From Isoetes taiwanensis (lineage: Eukaryota > Streptophyta > Lycopodiopsida > Isoetales > Isoetaceae), in the NCBI GenBank assembly GCA_021234155.1, contig JAJEKV010000018.1:18370583-18434582 (forward strand): DNA of 64,000 nucleotides, written 5' to 3'. The notes under the pieces were generated by a model that did no database searches, was not told the origin of the DNA, and worked only from the letters and a program-made list of their open reading frames with translations. The position numbers and the translations under genes are program-made. This document shows positions 36,090-50,800 of the stretch, one piece after another (the stretch's first letter is position 1; every line of letters begins with the position of its first letter).

Positions 36090-36255
36090 TGCTCAAACGG
36101 GTTCTTTCTTTATGTATATTCTCAGATTCGTGAGCGGTAAAGTAAAATGAAAATTACACCGCCTCGAAGACCATTGCCACCCCGCCACTTGCTCAAAAAG
36201 AAACGGATTCTTTTCTTCGCACATCCTGATTCTGCGGCGGTAAAGTAAAATGAAA
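36090..36255. repeat. Short tandem repeat, about 90-bp unit (copy 1)
   Basis: gaagaccattgccac, cacttgctcaaa and gcggtaaagtaaaatgaaaattac each occur twice at about 90-bp spacing. The same structure is at 44855-45050 in copy 2, so it predates the large duplication. Confidence 0.7.
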
Positions 36256-39200
36256 ATTACAACCAAATTCTCGTGCATGAGAAGCGTAAAATAAGACCAC
36301 CTCAACGTAGAAAGAAGCATACCGCAACATCTAGAAAAATGCACGATAAGTCTTCTAACCAGACAAGTCTTCTAACCGCACGATGAATGAAGGATGTTCA
36401 ACTAAATCAATGCTAATAGAAAAATATGGCATAAAGAATAGAAGCCATGGCCTTTATGCTACATCATCATATTGATACATCATATTCGCATAAAGATGTG
36501 CTATAGGCACCATGACTCATGACGTGTTGATTGTTTTGTGCATTTTATTGCAAAGGCAAGTCAATATGCAAAGCAGTTCAAAGGTTATACTACAGGTCTA
36601 TCATGAATAACAAAGATTGGGTAGACAAAGAACTAAACATTGGGACCGTATCATAGATTTTTATAATTCCAAGATCAACATTCAAAAATAGATGCAACTC
36701 CGGCATAGAGATGTGACATGCAAACAATAATTTGTAATTGAGCTTCTTATTTCTCGGCTATTTGAAGAGCTAAAATATGAAAGGTTCATCCAAAAAGAAT
36801 CACAAGAAACATCTAGCTTCTACTATACATTGTTTCAAATGGTAATCGGCATTCTTAGATGTGTTGTTTTATATGGTACACTGCTTATAGAGAATAAAAT
36901 ACTGTACTCTTGAGCAAACAAAATCTCAAAACTTGCCTTCATAATTGTCCATGGAGGTCGGGGTAATATGGTAGCTGAGATTCGGCATGCCGGATTTATT
37001 CAAGCTTTCCGCATCTTATAACATTACAATCTCATATCGACATGAGTTGAGTGAACAAAAGTATTATCCAACCAAAACTAAATAGATTACGACACCTCCT
37101 CAGACGCCCAATAAATCAACCATAACTGACCCTACCGTGAAAACATAATAATGTATTTATGTTTGACCAGTTGTTTTAGCCCCATTTGTGCCTAAAAACA
37201 TAGGGAATATTAACATGGGAAATATTGTTGTCCATATGTAGAAATCCCAAATGATGGAGGATCTACTAACTCGAAGCTTAAATCAAAACAAAACCATAGG
37301 AGGGAGTTTTAAATCAGCAGAAAAGAAGCCATATAAGGAACTTACATGCAGAGATTTTGTCGTTCGGTTTCGCCTCTAGCTCCACCAAACCAACTGATGA
37401 AACTTGAAGAATGCTTTGTATATGCTGCATAAACTGCAAGATGGAGTTATGAGTTGACTAATTTGGTGCAATAGTAACCATAATGATGAGTGCCATATAG
37501 GCTGACCCGCGTAAAAGAATTGCTACACATGAATTGAACAAGCTTTTCCATCCAGGATGGAAACGTAATCAGACAATCCCACAAACGGATGCAAACACGA
37601 ACATAAATTTAAAGAAGGGGAAAATCGGATGTACCTTTAGAGACCTCTAATAAAATCGAGCATATGTGCCTTTGCAAATGGTTAAAACTCCGGGCGATGC
37701 ATAAAACTAATAGGAGGCCATTAGATCCGCACCTTCGAATGCTCGAGCTGCTCTCTAATCTTGAAATCTAAGTCGAAAAGCATAGTTGGTTCCTAAATGG
37801 ATAATATAATATGCACACCCATTTTCATACCCATCTCTGAACGAATTGGCATGCATGCCCGGATGCAACAGAAAGAGGAGAAAATTGAAACCTAAAATTA
37901 GTCCTGCTTGAAACAAATTCCGATTTTGAAAATCCCAAACTTTTCCGCTACCAAAACCCCAAACCTAGAAAATTAGCTTAAAAACTCCAAAACATTTTTT
38001 TTCCAAACCGAAAATCCCAAATTAAAAAGAGTTGATAATAATGTGAATAATAATTATTTTCTTTGCCATGTTTCTTAGAGCAATAACAAGAAGCTATGAA
38101 AAGGTAATATTTGCTAATAAATATATGAAAATAGATATTGTGTGAATACGCATCGAAGGAATCAAGATGGGACAATAAGATCAGGGATGAAGACTTAACA
38201 GAAAATACACTTCATTGAATAAATGGTTTAGTTACGGAGAATAAAAAGAATTTTCAATGTAGAGAAATCTAGGACATATGGTTTGTTTGTGCTTTGGTAT
38301 CCAGAATGGGGACAAGGGGTAGAGACGGAGTTTAGCATGGATTTATGGTGAAAAGCATTGGATATTGAGATGGAACTAAGCAAATAGAAGGCAAGTGTGG
38401 CATCAAATTGAGCCATGAGAGCTATGAGAAACCATCGGGGCTTATAGGGGCTTCGGACATGGCTATGGCATGGAGCATTGTTAGCCTAGTACATGCCCAA
38501 GTTATTAGACGGTTTGGTAATTGATAAATGTTGCATTCTTAAGGGATGATCGCAGTGATCGCACACAATAATAATGAGAAGAGTGTTAATATCTCTATTT
38601 GCTAATGGGGTCCATGTGTTGGATCTATATCGAAGACAACAAGGTTTGAGACTTCCTTTGACATGTTTCGATCGGCCATCATGGTCTTCATTAGTAGTTA
38701 GATAATTGGACATGGTTAGGTTGTATGGGAAATCTCGGGCAATGGTGTGTGGCTTAAGCACATGTATAATAAATGTCGTAACAAACATCATATGTCATGG
38801 GTTTTGTATTGCACTCATCGTTGTCTTGACATTTTAATGTATAAAATCCTCCAGGCTGGGCTTCTAGTTTTCACACTGGTTGCTCGCATGTTCACGCCGT
38901 GTGTTTTTTATGTTAGGTTCTTGTGCTCAGACACCGGCCTCCTCATAGGCATAACTTCGTGTGGATGCATCAGCCAACTTTGGAACCCATGGTAAGAGGT
39001 CCTCCATCACCGGACGTGGGTTGAAGGTATGGATAGGAGGTCCACCCACCACTCCGCTTTTAAGGGCTTGGAATTTAAGTCATGCAGGCATCTCGCTAAG
39101 GGCCGCATGTAGGCCGGCCGAGCTTCCCCATTGTCCCGAGCTATGTTATGATGTCCGTGTTTTGGCTATGTTTCCTGCCTTCTTTGCTCATGTTTGGTTT

Positions 39201-41369
39201 TCGATTTGGATTATGTTGTCATTGTTCAGCACCGTACTCACATAGGATTTTTTGTCTCCCCGCTTATGTTGCTTATGTTCTTGTATCCAAGATTTTCAAG
39301 ATGTTCCATGCATGCGGTGTGCAGCCGGGGGATCCCCTCTTAGTCCGCAGGACTAACCCCATTATGCATGCAAAGTGAATTCAAGGCAATGGTTAAGTTG
39401 ATGCAAAAGAATGTAGCGAGGGATGGGGTTTGAGTTCTAGAGCTAGAAGTCGCCGTCGATTTGATTAGTTATTGTAGTATATATTGAGAATATTATGGAT
39501 AATAATTTTTGGATTTTTTGTTGTCTTTGATGGATAAGAATGGATCATTCTCAATTGCAAAATGGAAGATTAAATTCTTCGCAATATCGGCAACTTTTGT
39601 GAAGTCTTTAGACCAATTTAAATCTAGCCTTAAGTTTAGAAAAGATCTCGAAGTTGCCGGGGGTCAATCTTCGATAGGCTGATCAGTTTCCTAATCCTGA
39701 CTGATATTAGGGTAGTAATTTGGAATTTTCCAAACTACCAACCAAGGTGATCGAAATAGAGAACTAAGGGAAAAAACAAGGCGGAAGGAAAATTTGAGAA
39801 GGATCTTATTTCCATGGATAGAGGATTCAGTGTAAATATATAATCGAAGGTAGAAATTATGCCACTTCTACTTTTTACATGACATGGCGACGCTTGAATA
39901 GCCTACAAATAAAGCGGAATTATTAAAATTTTAATGCAAGCTTGCTAATATATTATATATTATTCTTTTGATAAAATAATCCTCACCCCTTTGAACCCGG
40001 AATATCAACTTTTATGGATCTTAACATACTTGTCATAATCAATATTTGGTAGAACCACCTACAACTTAACACTCAACTAAAAACTTTGAAACTCCAAACA
40101 AACTGGAATCACAAGTCGGCATTTTAAAACCCTTGAATTTGACATTCTTTCAAGTGAAGCAAATGATTTTCAGAAGACATTCTCATCTTTATGTCCCATT
40201 CTCACTTTGTATATATTTAGCATTAAAAAGAAGGAAAAAACTACAAAAATACTCTTATGCTTGGCTAATTTTTCTAGAATACTATATTTGTTTTTATTTT
40301 TGTAGGGATGCCCCAAGGAATGTATATAAGGTCGGATCTCCAGAGGGTCCCTGCTTGCCTCAGGCTAATCGCGATGGCAGGTGATGGTCCGCAAAGGGTG
40401 AGCCTACATGATCTCTGATAGCCATTTACGTAGAACCTTCTAAGCCCATGGAGTGATTTGTTTATGTAATAGCAATTTTTCAAATTTGGAGAATTTTTTG
40501 AGGAGTGATTTGGATCAACTTGCTTTTGCCCCATTAATTTTTCTGCAAAGCCCCATGATTTGTGCTTTTGGATTTGGAGTTTAGAAGTATCAAAGGGCAT
40601 TTTGGGACTTCCGAGGCAAGAGCATTTAGGGAATTGGGTTAAATCTTTTGGGCATTTCAACTATTTTCGCAAAATATGCCTTTGTATGTTGACAATAATT
40701 TATTCCACAAAATTATCAAAAACTCGTATGGCATTGGAATTTTAGTCAAACATATAAGCAGCCTTTCCCCAAAAATTCCCCAACCACATACAAGTTTTTT
40801 CTACCGGCATTGTCTCCAACTCCTAATCTAATCTATTGTAAAACTGCACTGCTCAGAATCTTCTTACGTAACATAGAGTACTCAACCATAATGGGTTTTG
40901 GTCATCCTGCCCTTTATTATCGCTTTTGCGAGTTTTTATGTTCAAATCATGTTATAAATTGATACCTACAATATATCGCGGGCTCGTATCAACCGCTACT
41001 CCAACATTCATCGATGCATGTTGTTTTGTTGTTTCGCCAAGTATGGTAATCCTCACACTGGCATACTCCAAAATTACCCATGCACACCTTGTCGGAAGTG
41101 GTCTTAACAGATCCTTCGGGTAATGCTGTTCTGAGACGATATCAAATGGGTTCTTTGGATGATGCATTATTAATTTTCATCTGATGAAGGCCGATGTTTT
41201 TTCTTGAAATTGATGATAAGATCTCATGGCGCAAGGGAAACAAGGATGAAGCTCGCAATGTTTCCAAACAAATGTTGATGGAAGGTATAATGCCCGGATA
41301 AATTCAATATTTTCTAAAGCACGCTTTGGCGATTGATTTCACTGCCTGTAAGGTAAATGACGCATGCCT

Positions 41370-41800
41370 TGTCCCTCATTACTTGCTTCGGTAACTAGAG
41401 GGTCTGTGATGTCAACAAGCATTAATATATGTATGGAAAATGTGGATGCCCTCAAGGATGCTCAGCGAGGTGTTTGAAAATATGATTTATCGAGACGTAG
41501 TCGCATAGAATAACATGATAACAAGAGTACGAAGTTAAATCGATAAGGTCATGCCGACGCGTACTAACCGCTTTGAACAAATGCAATTGCACGGCTTGCT
41601 TCCCGTGATAAGTACACTTATATCAACATTTAAATGTTTTAGCAATGGCTAATTGGATCACATGGAAAAGAATCCATGCTATACCGCTTCATGCCGTACC
41701 GACACTGCGGTTTACAATGCACTTATGTGTATGTATGTTAACCGTAACTTATCGCTACCGAACACTTTTAAAGGTATGCCCGTAATTTATTTTCCAAAAG
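41370..41800 (+). pseudogene. PPR protein fragment (copy 1, more corrupted)
   Basis: This aligns base by base with the PPR fragment at 50265-50700. Traces such as MYGKCG, VFENMIYRDV and FEQMQLHGLLP remain, but small indels and T-to-C changes at almost every CTG/CAG position destroy the frame. Examples are gtagtcgcatag against gtagctgcatgg, and catgccgac against catgctgac. It is a duplicate, not an independent gene. Confidence 0.75.
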
Positions 41801-43334
41801 TTTTCAATAAAGTCATATGTTGGTGGATGTAGATAATGTGATCCAACCGAATTTCTAAGTCCTTAAACTATTTTCATTTGTCACAAGGCCCCCCAAAAAA
41901 TGAATCCAATATAGTAAACCACTATTGTATCATCTGTGAAACCATGATGTATATAGTTTTATGCACTCCATTTCTTTTGAGTTAAAGAAACCACACATGC
42001 CCAGTGGTTTGTCAAAACCCATATGGGTTCATGATATGGTTATCAATAATGGGTTTATTCAAACTAATGTTGTTTATGAGTTAGTTCCATGCATATTCGG
42101 TTCTCAAAATTAGTGATGGCTCCATACTATGATGAATTGTGATACATTTGCGTGCTAGTTTGTTATGTCCAAATTTGTCGCAACAACAAAATGATGTTTT
42201 TAGCATATTAAGGTCAATAATTTGTGGTCTTTTCTGAATTTCAGGATCAAACATGCAGTTCGACACGCTGGATTTCATTTTAAAAATAGATTTAACCAAA
42301 ATGTCCCATTAAAATTTTGTCATGTCGTGATGTCTTATACCATTATCGTGCCTTTAACCTTACTCCACATCCCATAGTAGAGAAGTAATTCCTTAGAATA
42401 AGGGATGAGTCGCGTCAAGGATAAATAATAATTGTAATAATAATAATCATTATAGTGTTCTGCCTTCCGCTTCTTTACTAACACCTATCGAGCCGTTGTT
42501 CATTGTTGGCTATTGTGAATGACCAATGTGCCTTGGGGCAAGAGTCATTTGTTCGTGTCTTATAGAACTTTTGGATATTGTAGAAACAAATAGGCTCTAT
42601 ATTCGTATATGGGCATTGTTTAGATCATTCCATGAGATCATGTGAAGGGAGAGACATGCAATAAATATAACAGTGACATTATTCTAGACCGTTTCACGTG
42701 GATGTGGGGCATCAAACGATTTAAAAGCTGATTTTCATTTGCGACCTACCTGTAGCCAGTCCCGCATGGAATCAAATATCTAATTTAATAGCTCTAACTA
42801 TCATCCGTTAAGTGTTTCCACCATTTGAAAGATTTTTCAACTTTATACGTGGATGAAGAAAGTGTAATTCTTGAAAAGCTTGATTAAATCTTTTAAGGAA
42901 GGTAGTTCCCAAAGAGCTAAAGAAATAGAGTGGATGTGACTTCCATTAGGGGAAAAAGAATACTGATATTGCACCACATTATGTTTTGTAAGTTCATACA
43001 TGAGTACTTCTAATGAAGTTCAAGTGCCATGATTTGTTTTTATTGTATTTATATGTTGGCATATAAGCATCTTTTTGAAACGGATAAATCATATACTACA
43101 TTAAATCCTAGCCTATAAGGTGGCACCTAGTATTTTTTTGTAGATACCAACATCTTATTGTTCATATTGCTAAATGTGGATACATGAAGACACCCATGGT
43201 GACAATACTATGGCGCTTGAACACAGGGCTTTTTTTGAAGAAATTGTTTCATATGGTAATATATATTGAATCTAGCCTATAACTTCAAAAGCATCTTCAA
43301 GGTGCTACCTAATATTTTTTTAGATAAAGCATCT

Positions 43335-44110
43335 TATGTAACACGTTCCAACCGACACATGCCCTTAACCAACTGGGCAAACCATTACAGACGTTTATGG
43401 TAGTCGCTTTACCCATTTATGCTCGATTGTCTCGGGAACGCCCACAGGCACATTTCAAGGTTCGGAAAATATGAGCGGTCTACCATGGGCCCAAGCATCT
43501 CTCCCACTAGAACTATGCTCGTCCTGAAGCATCCAAGGCTATACCATGTCTATGTCATACCATGTCACAATGATTACCAAATCTTTGCAAATTACCCATG
43601 GTAGGCACCCATGGAGACTCGAACTTCGGGCACCTTTCGATACCAAGCGTATGGAACCTCAACCGACATGCCCTTAACCAAGCTGGGCAAAACCGTCTAG
43701 GCGTTTATGGTAATTAGTTTCTTTACCCATTTATGTTTGGTGGAACGGCCCCACAGTAATAGGCACATTCAAGGTTAGAATACTGAAATGGTTCACCATG
43801 GGCCTTCTACGGTCTCCCCACTAGAACTATAAGCTCGCCCCGAGCATCCAAGGCTATACCCATGTCACAATAATTTACTGCTTTGCAAATTACCACCATG
43901 CATATAGGCACCATGGAATTTCGAACTGCGAGACCTCGCCTCGATACCAATGTAACGTTCCAACTTCCATATGCCCTTAACCAATTTGGGCAAAACCGTC
44001 TGTAGGCGTTTATGAGTAATGCTTTACCCATTTATGCGCAGTCGAGGGAATTTCCACAAAGTACGATTCAAGGTTCGAATACTCGGATTTGGGTCAACCA
44101 TGGGCGGTTA
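43335..44110 (-). repeat. Three tandem about 300-bp units with tRNA-like boxes (copy 2)
   Basis: A-box-like sequences (reverse of catgcccttaaccaactgg and variants) lie at 43358, 43668 and 43971. B-box-like partners lie at about 43612 (ggagactcgaacttc) and 43912. Between B and A boxes the plus strand reads ctcgataccaatgtaacgttcc. This set is the duplicate of 34590-35330. Confidence 0.6.
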
Positions 44111-47100
44111 CACATATTGTTCATATTGCCTAAATGTGGACATGAACACCCATAGTGATAATACTATGGTAAACTTGGAACTTTAGAACCTAATTTGAAG
44201 AAATTGTCGGCTTTATTTCATATGCCAATAATTTGGCTTATAAATTATTGTACTCTCTGACAAACAAAAGTCAAACCGCCATGATGGTGTCCATGGAGGC
44301 GGAATGTGGTAGCTTCGAATAGCCATCTTTGGATTTCCTCAGCGTTTTTTTGGCATCCATTACATAAAATGTACATGATTTCATCCCCGAATACTTTTAG
44401 CTAGCATGGTATGTCCCATAAGTGTTACATCATTAGAAGAAAATGGGCTATGCAGCTATTTGTAAAAGCTGTTAATTTCATTGAATTGGTACAAGAATAT
44501 GTCACTCACGTTTGCCTTATAAAATGCGACATGACAACCCTGGGCAATATATACATACAGCGCAAGACCTTCTCATATGTTGTTAACAATAATAAGAATG
44601 ATTGGAAGCATAATAGCTAAGAATGATTGGAAGCATGTGCATTTCCAATCTGTTCCAAGATTTATAAACATTTGGTACCTTTCTATTCTCTAACAATATA
44701 CACCATCTATCAATTATATTAGTGAGCCAAGCATAATAGATGCAGCATTATCACATTAAATTTCCCTGCTTTGTGTATACATGATGGAATTGCTGGCATG
44801 TGATCCTTGTGGTAGCATACCAACTATAAAAAAAAAATGAAGGATGGTACCTGCAAGACCATTGCCACTTGCCACTTGCTCAAAGAAAGCGGGTTCTTTC
44901 TTTATGTATATTGCATTACGTGAGCGGTAAAGTAAAATGAAAATTACACCAGTTCGAAGACCATTGCCACTTGCCACTTGCTCAAAAAGCGGATTCTTCT
45001 TTAAACTTACATCCGCATTACAGTGGCGGTAAGTAAAATGAAAATTACACCAAATTCGGGCATGAGAAGCAGAAAATAAGACCTACCTCAACGAAAGAAG
45101 CATCTTGCAACATCTAGAAAAATGCGATAAGTCTTCTAACCGCACAAGTCTTCTAACCGCACGATGAATGAAGGATGTTCAACGTAAATCAATGCTAATA
45201 GAAAAACATGGCATAAAGAATACAGAAGCCATGGCCTTTTTACGTTACATCATATTGGATACATCATATCGGACAGCATGTGCTATAGGCACTCATGACT
45301 CATGGCGATGTTGATTGTTGTGCATTTTTATTGCAAAGGCAAGTCAATATGCAAAGCAGTTCAAAAGTTATACTACGGGTCTATCATGAATAACAAAGAT
45401 TGGGTAGACAAGAGCGCTAAACAGTTAGGGGCATTATCATAGCATTTTATAATTCCAAGATCAACATTCAAAAATAGATGCAACTCCAAAGAGAGATGTG
45501 ACATGCAAACAATAATTTGTAATTGAGCTTCTTATTTCGGCTATTTGAAGAGCTAAAATATGAAAGGTTCATATCCAAAAAGAATCACAAAGAAACATCT
45601 AGCTTCTACTATACATTGTTTCAAATGGTAATCGGGGCATTCTTAGATGTTTTTTTATATGGTACACCGCTTATAGAGAATAAAATCATACTCTAGCAAA
45701 CAAAATCTCAAAACTTGCCTTCTATAATTGTCCATGGAGGTCAGGGTAATATGGTAGCCGAGATTCGGCATCTTTGGATTTATTCAAGCTTTCGGCATCT
45801 ATATAACATTGCAATCCCATATCGACATGAGTTGAGTGAACAAAGTATTATCCAACCAAAACTAAATAGATTACTTTTACCTCTATTAATCAATAAATCG
45901 ACCATAATCACGACCCTTCTGGTAAAACATAATAATGTATTTATGTTTGACCAGGTTTGCCTAGCCCGATTTGTGCCTAAAAACATAGGGAATATTAACA
46001 TGGAAATATTGTTGTCCATATGTAGAAATCCCAAATGATGGAGGATCTACTAACTCGAGTTTAAATCAAGCAAAACAAAGCCATAGGAGGGAGTTTAAAT
46101 CAAGAAAAAAAGAAGCCATATAAGGAACTTTACATCGAGATTTTATCGTCCAGCCCGTCTCTAGCTCCACAAACCAATCTGGATGAAACTTGAAGAATAC
46201 TTTTTATATGCTGCATAAACTTGCAAGATGGAGTTATGAGTTGACTAATTTGGTGCAATAGTGTAACCATAATGATGAGTGCCATATAGCTGCGTTCTAA
46301 AAGAATTGCTACACATGAATTGTGTTAAGCTTTTCCATGGGATGGAAACGTAATCGCATAACAATCCTAAGCTGGATGCAAACCCGAACATAAATTTAAA
46401 AAGAAGGGAAAAACGGATGTATAGAGACCTCTAATAAAATCGAGCATATGTGCCTTGCAAATAGTTAAACTCGAGCGATGCATAAAACTAAAACCAGGAG
46501 GCCATTAGATCCGCATCTTCCAATGCCTCGGAGCTGCTCTCTAATCTTGAAATGTAAGCTGAAAGCATATTCGTTTGGTTCCTAAAATGGATAATATAAT
46601 ATGCACACCCATTTTCATACCCATCTCACAGAGCGATTCGTGGCATGCATGCCCCGCAGATGCGAGAAAGAGAGAAAATTGAAACCTAAAAATTAGTCTG
46701 TTGAAAAACAAATTCCGATTTTTTGGAAATCGGAAACTTTTTCGATACAAAAATATAAACCTTAGAAAAATTAGCTTAAAAACTCAAAACATTTTTCCAA
46801 AAGGAAAATCCCAAATTAAAAGAGTTGATAATAATGTGAATAATAATTATTTTCTTTGCCATGTTTCTTAGAGCAATATGATAGCTATGAAAAAGGTAAT
46901 ATTTGCTAATAAATATATGAAAATAGATATTGTGTGGGCTTTGCATCGAAGGAATCAAGATGGGACAATAAGATCGGGATGAAGACTTAACAGGGAAAAT
47001 ACACTTCATTGAATAAATGGTTTGAGTTACTGAGAATAAAAGAATTTTCATGTAGAAAATCTAGGACATATGGTTTTTTTTGTAGCTTTGGTATCGAATG

Positions 47101-50100
47101 GGGACAAGGGTAGAGATCAGTTTGGCATGGATTTATGGTAAGCATTGGATATTGAGATGGAACCTAAGCAAATAGAAGGCAAGTGTGGCATCAAATTGAG
47201 CCATGAGAGCTATGAGAACTATCAGCGGAAGCTTATAGGGGCCACAGCGGACATGGGCTATGGCATGGAGCATTGTTAGCCTAGTACACATGCCCAAGTT
47301 ATTAAAGCGAGTTTGGTAATTGATAAATGTTTGCATTTCTTAGGGATGATGCAGTAATCGCAATAATAATCATATGAGAAGAGTGTTAATATCTCTATTT
47401 GCTAATGGGGTTTGATGTGTTGGATCTATATCGGTACAACAAGGTTTTGAGACTTCCTTGACATGTTTCGATGCGTCATCATGGTCTTCATTAGTAAGTT
47501 AGATACCACGACATGGTTAGGTTGTATGGGAAATCTCGGCAATGGTGTGGCTTAAGCACACATGTATAATAAATGTCGTAACAAACATCATATGTCATGG
47601 GTTTTGTATTACACCCACTTGTTGTCTTGACATTTTAATGTATAAAATCCTCAGGTGGGCTTCTAGTTTGATTTTTGGGTTGCTCACGGCATGTTCCGTC
47701 GTCGTGTTTTTTATGTTAGGTTCTTGTGCTCTGACACCGATTGATTGGCCTCCTCATAGGCATAACTTCTGGTGTGGATGCGCGTCAACTCTTGGAACCC
47801 ATGGTAGAGGTCCTCCATCACCAGGGACGTGGGTTGGGAAGGTATCTTGGATATGAGGTCCACCCACCACTCCTTCTGAGGGCTTGGAATTTAAAGCCTG
47901 TCTGGGCATCTCTTCGCTAACGGGACTGCATGTAGGGTTTGAGCTTCCCATTGTCCCTGGAGCTATGTTATGATGTGCGGTGTTTTGGCTATGTTTCTCT
48001 GCTTCTTTGCTCATGTTTGGTTTTGGATTTGGATTATGTTGTCATTGTCTCAGCTTTGTACTCACATAGGATTTTGTGTCTGCTTATGTTGCTTATGTTC
48101 TTGTATCCAAGATTTTCAAGATGTTCCATGCATGCGATGGCAGCCGGGGATCCCCTCTTAGTCACGAGGACTAACCCCATTAAGTGCATGTGCGGTGAAT
48201 TCGCAAGGCAATGGTTAAGTTGATGGCGGCAATGTAGTAGGGGGATCGGGTTTGAGTTCTAGAGCTAGAAGCTCCCGTCGATTTGATTAGTTATTGTAGT
48301 ATATATTGAGAATATTATGGATAATAATTTTTTTGGATTTTGTTGTCTTTGATGGATAAGAATGGATCATTCTCAATTGCAAAATGGAAGATTAAATTCT
48401 TAGCCAAATCGCAACTTTTGTGAAGTCTTTAGACCAATTTAAATCTAGCCTTAAGTTTAGAAAGATCTCGAAGTTGCGGGGAGGGTCAACTCGATAGGCT
48501 AATCAAAGTTTCCCTAACTTGACCGATATTAGAGGGTAGTAATTTGGAAGAGAGCAAAACTATAACCAAGGTGATCGAAATAGAGAACGAAAGGAAAAAA
48601 CAAAGGGAAAGGAAAATTTGAGGGATTTTCTTATTTCCATGGATAGAGGATTCATAAATATATAATCTAAAGGTAGAAATTATGCCACTTCATTTTTTTT
48701 TACATGACATGGCGGGGCGGCTTGAATAGCCTACAAATAAAGGAATTATTGTACCTCTTAATGCAAGCTTGCTAATATATTATATTATTCTTTGATAAAA
48801 TAATCCTCACCCCTTTTGAACACAGAAATATGTCAACTTTTATGGATCTTAACATGCAATTTGTCATAATCACGAATATTTGGTAGAACCACGGCAACAA
48901 CTTAACACTCCAACTAAAAACTTTGAAACTCCAAACGAAACTTTCGAACCTGCAAGGAAAGCCGGCATTTTAAAACCCTTGAATTTGACATTCTTTTCAA
49001 GTGAAGCAAATGATTTTCAATGAAGACATTCTATCTTATGTCCCATTCGACTTTGTATATATTTAGCATTAAAAGAGGAAAAACTACAAAATACTCTTAT
49101 GCTTTGGTGAATTTTCTAGAATACTATAGTTTGTTTTATTTTTGTAGGATGCCCTTAGTGAATGTATAAAATTTGGATTAGGAGAGGGGTCTGTTTTGCC
49201 ACGTGCCTGTCGGCGATGGCGGTGATGGTCCATGTAAAGGGTGAGCCTTTTACATGACGGTGATAAGCGCCTTCATTGCATGAACCCGCTCTAAGCCCAT
49301 GGAGTGATTTGTTTATGCAATAGCAATTCTTTTCTAAATTTTGGAGCAGCAATTCTTTTGGAGGAGTGATTTGGATCAACTTGCTTTTGCCCCATTAATT
49401 TTTTTAGGGCAAAGCCCCATAGATTGTGCTTTTGGATTTGGGTTTAGAAGTATCAAAGGCATTTTGGGAATTTCCGGGAAAGTAAGCATTTAGGGAATTA
49501 AGTTAAATCTTTTGGGCATTTCAACTATTTTCAAAAATACAAAATACTTTTGTATGTTGACAATTTATTCCACAAAATTATCAAAACTTCGTGGTATGGC
49601 ATGGAATTTAGTCAAAACATATAAGCGGCTTTCCCCAAAAAAAATTCCCCAACCACATACAAGTTTTTTTCGCTGAGCATTGTCTCCAACTGAATCTAAT
49701 CTATTGTAAAACCGTGTCACATTCGTAATCTTCTTAGCTTAACATTAGAGTACTCAACCATACGGGTTTTGGTCATCCAGGCCCTTTATTATCGTTTGCG
49801 GGGAGTTTTTATGTTCAAATCATGTTATAAATTGATACCTATTAAAATATATCAAAAGCGGTCTCGAGAATTAACGCTACTCCAACATTCATTGGATGTG
49901 CATGTTGCTTTGTTCTGGCGTTATGGTAATCGAAGACATCGGCATACTCAAAATTACCCATGCACACCTTGTCGGAAGTGGTCTTAGAGAGATCCCTTTC
50001 CGGGTAATGTTGCTCGAGGCGATATATCAAATGTAGTTCTTTGGATGATGCATGGCTAATTTTTCACTTCGGATGAAGGCCGGATGTGTTTTTTCTTGGA

Positions 50101-50264
50101 AATTGATGATAAGACTTTGTCGGGCAAGGGAACAAGGATGAAGCTCTAGAATGTTTCCAACAAATGTTGATGGAAGGTATAATGCGATAAATTCACATTT
50201 AGCACGCTTTTGGCGTATTTGATTTCCCTCTAAATTCGTCTCAGAAGGTAAATGGATGCATGCC

Positions 50265-50800
50265 TTTGTCCTCATTACGTGTTTGCAACTAGAGACTGTT
50301 GTGATGTCAGCTGTTACTAATATGTATGGAAAATGTGGATGCCTGAAGGATGCTCAGAGGGTGTTTGAAAATATGATTTATCGAGACGTAGCTGCATGGA
50401 ATACCATGATAACAGTATACGAGTTAAATGATAGTCATGCTGACGCACTTCAACTGTTTGAACAAATGCAATTGCACGGTTTGCTTCCAGATAAGTACAC
50501 TTATATCAACATTTAAATGTTTGTGCTACCATGGAAATTGGATCACATGGAAAAAGAATCCATGCTTATATACTGCTTCATGTGCTTCAGCCTGATACTG
50601 TGGTTTACAATGCACTTATGTGTATGTATGTTAACTGTAACAACTTAAGAGCTGCGCTGACGACTTTTAAAGGTATGCCCAGAATTTATTTTCCAAAAGT
50701 TTTCAATAAAGTCATGTTGGAGGTGGATGTAGATAATGTGATCCAACTGATACTTAAGTCCTTAAACTATTTTCATTTGTCACAAGGCCCCCAAAAATGA
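50265..50800 (+). pseudogene. Pentatricopeptide repeat (PPR, PLS-type) protein fragment
   Basis: Two adjacent frames encode PPR motifs. 50256-50516 gives VTNMYGKCGCLKDAQRVFENM, RDVAAWNTMITVYE and ALQLFEQMQLHGLLPDKYTY. After a frame change near 50515, 50531-50800 gives GSHGKRIHAYILLHVLQPD, TVVYNALMCMYVNC and ALTTFKGMP. The spacing of about 31-36 residues and the MYGKCG, GKRIHA and AWNTMI words are typical of PLS-class PPR proteins, which bind organellar RNA and often direct C-to-U editing. Only about three to four motifs remain. No E or DYW domain or start is visible. A decayed N-terminal part may extend back to about 49770. Confidence 0.85.

Larger units (their letters stand above)
33668..42420. 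repeat. Tandem segmental duplication, copy 1 (about 8.75 kb)
   Basis: The whole interval matches 42421-51320 in the same order and orientation. Anchors are 33733 with 42497, 35330 with 44104, 36900 with 45655, 39361 with 48175, 41431 with 50331 and 42330 with 51220. The start lies in aataattgtaataataataa, next to the microsatellite, and the same string opens copy 2. Differences are frequent, short and concentrated at CAG/CTG sites, while other stretches of 30-80 bases are identical. Apart from the listed repeats and the PPR fragment I find no gene in it. Confidence 0.9.

Noticed and set aside
38747-39378. Membrane-protein-like open frames in duplication copy 1
   Set aside because: Frames are short, overlap each other and are not kept in copy 2 (47542-48223). 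Hydrophobic residues follow from T-rich sequence.
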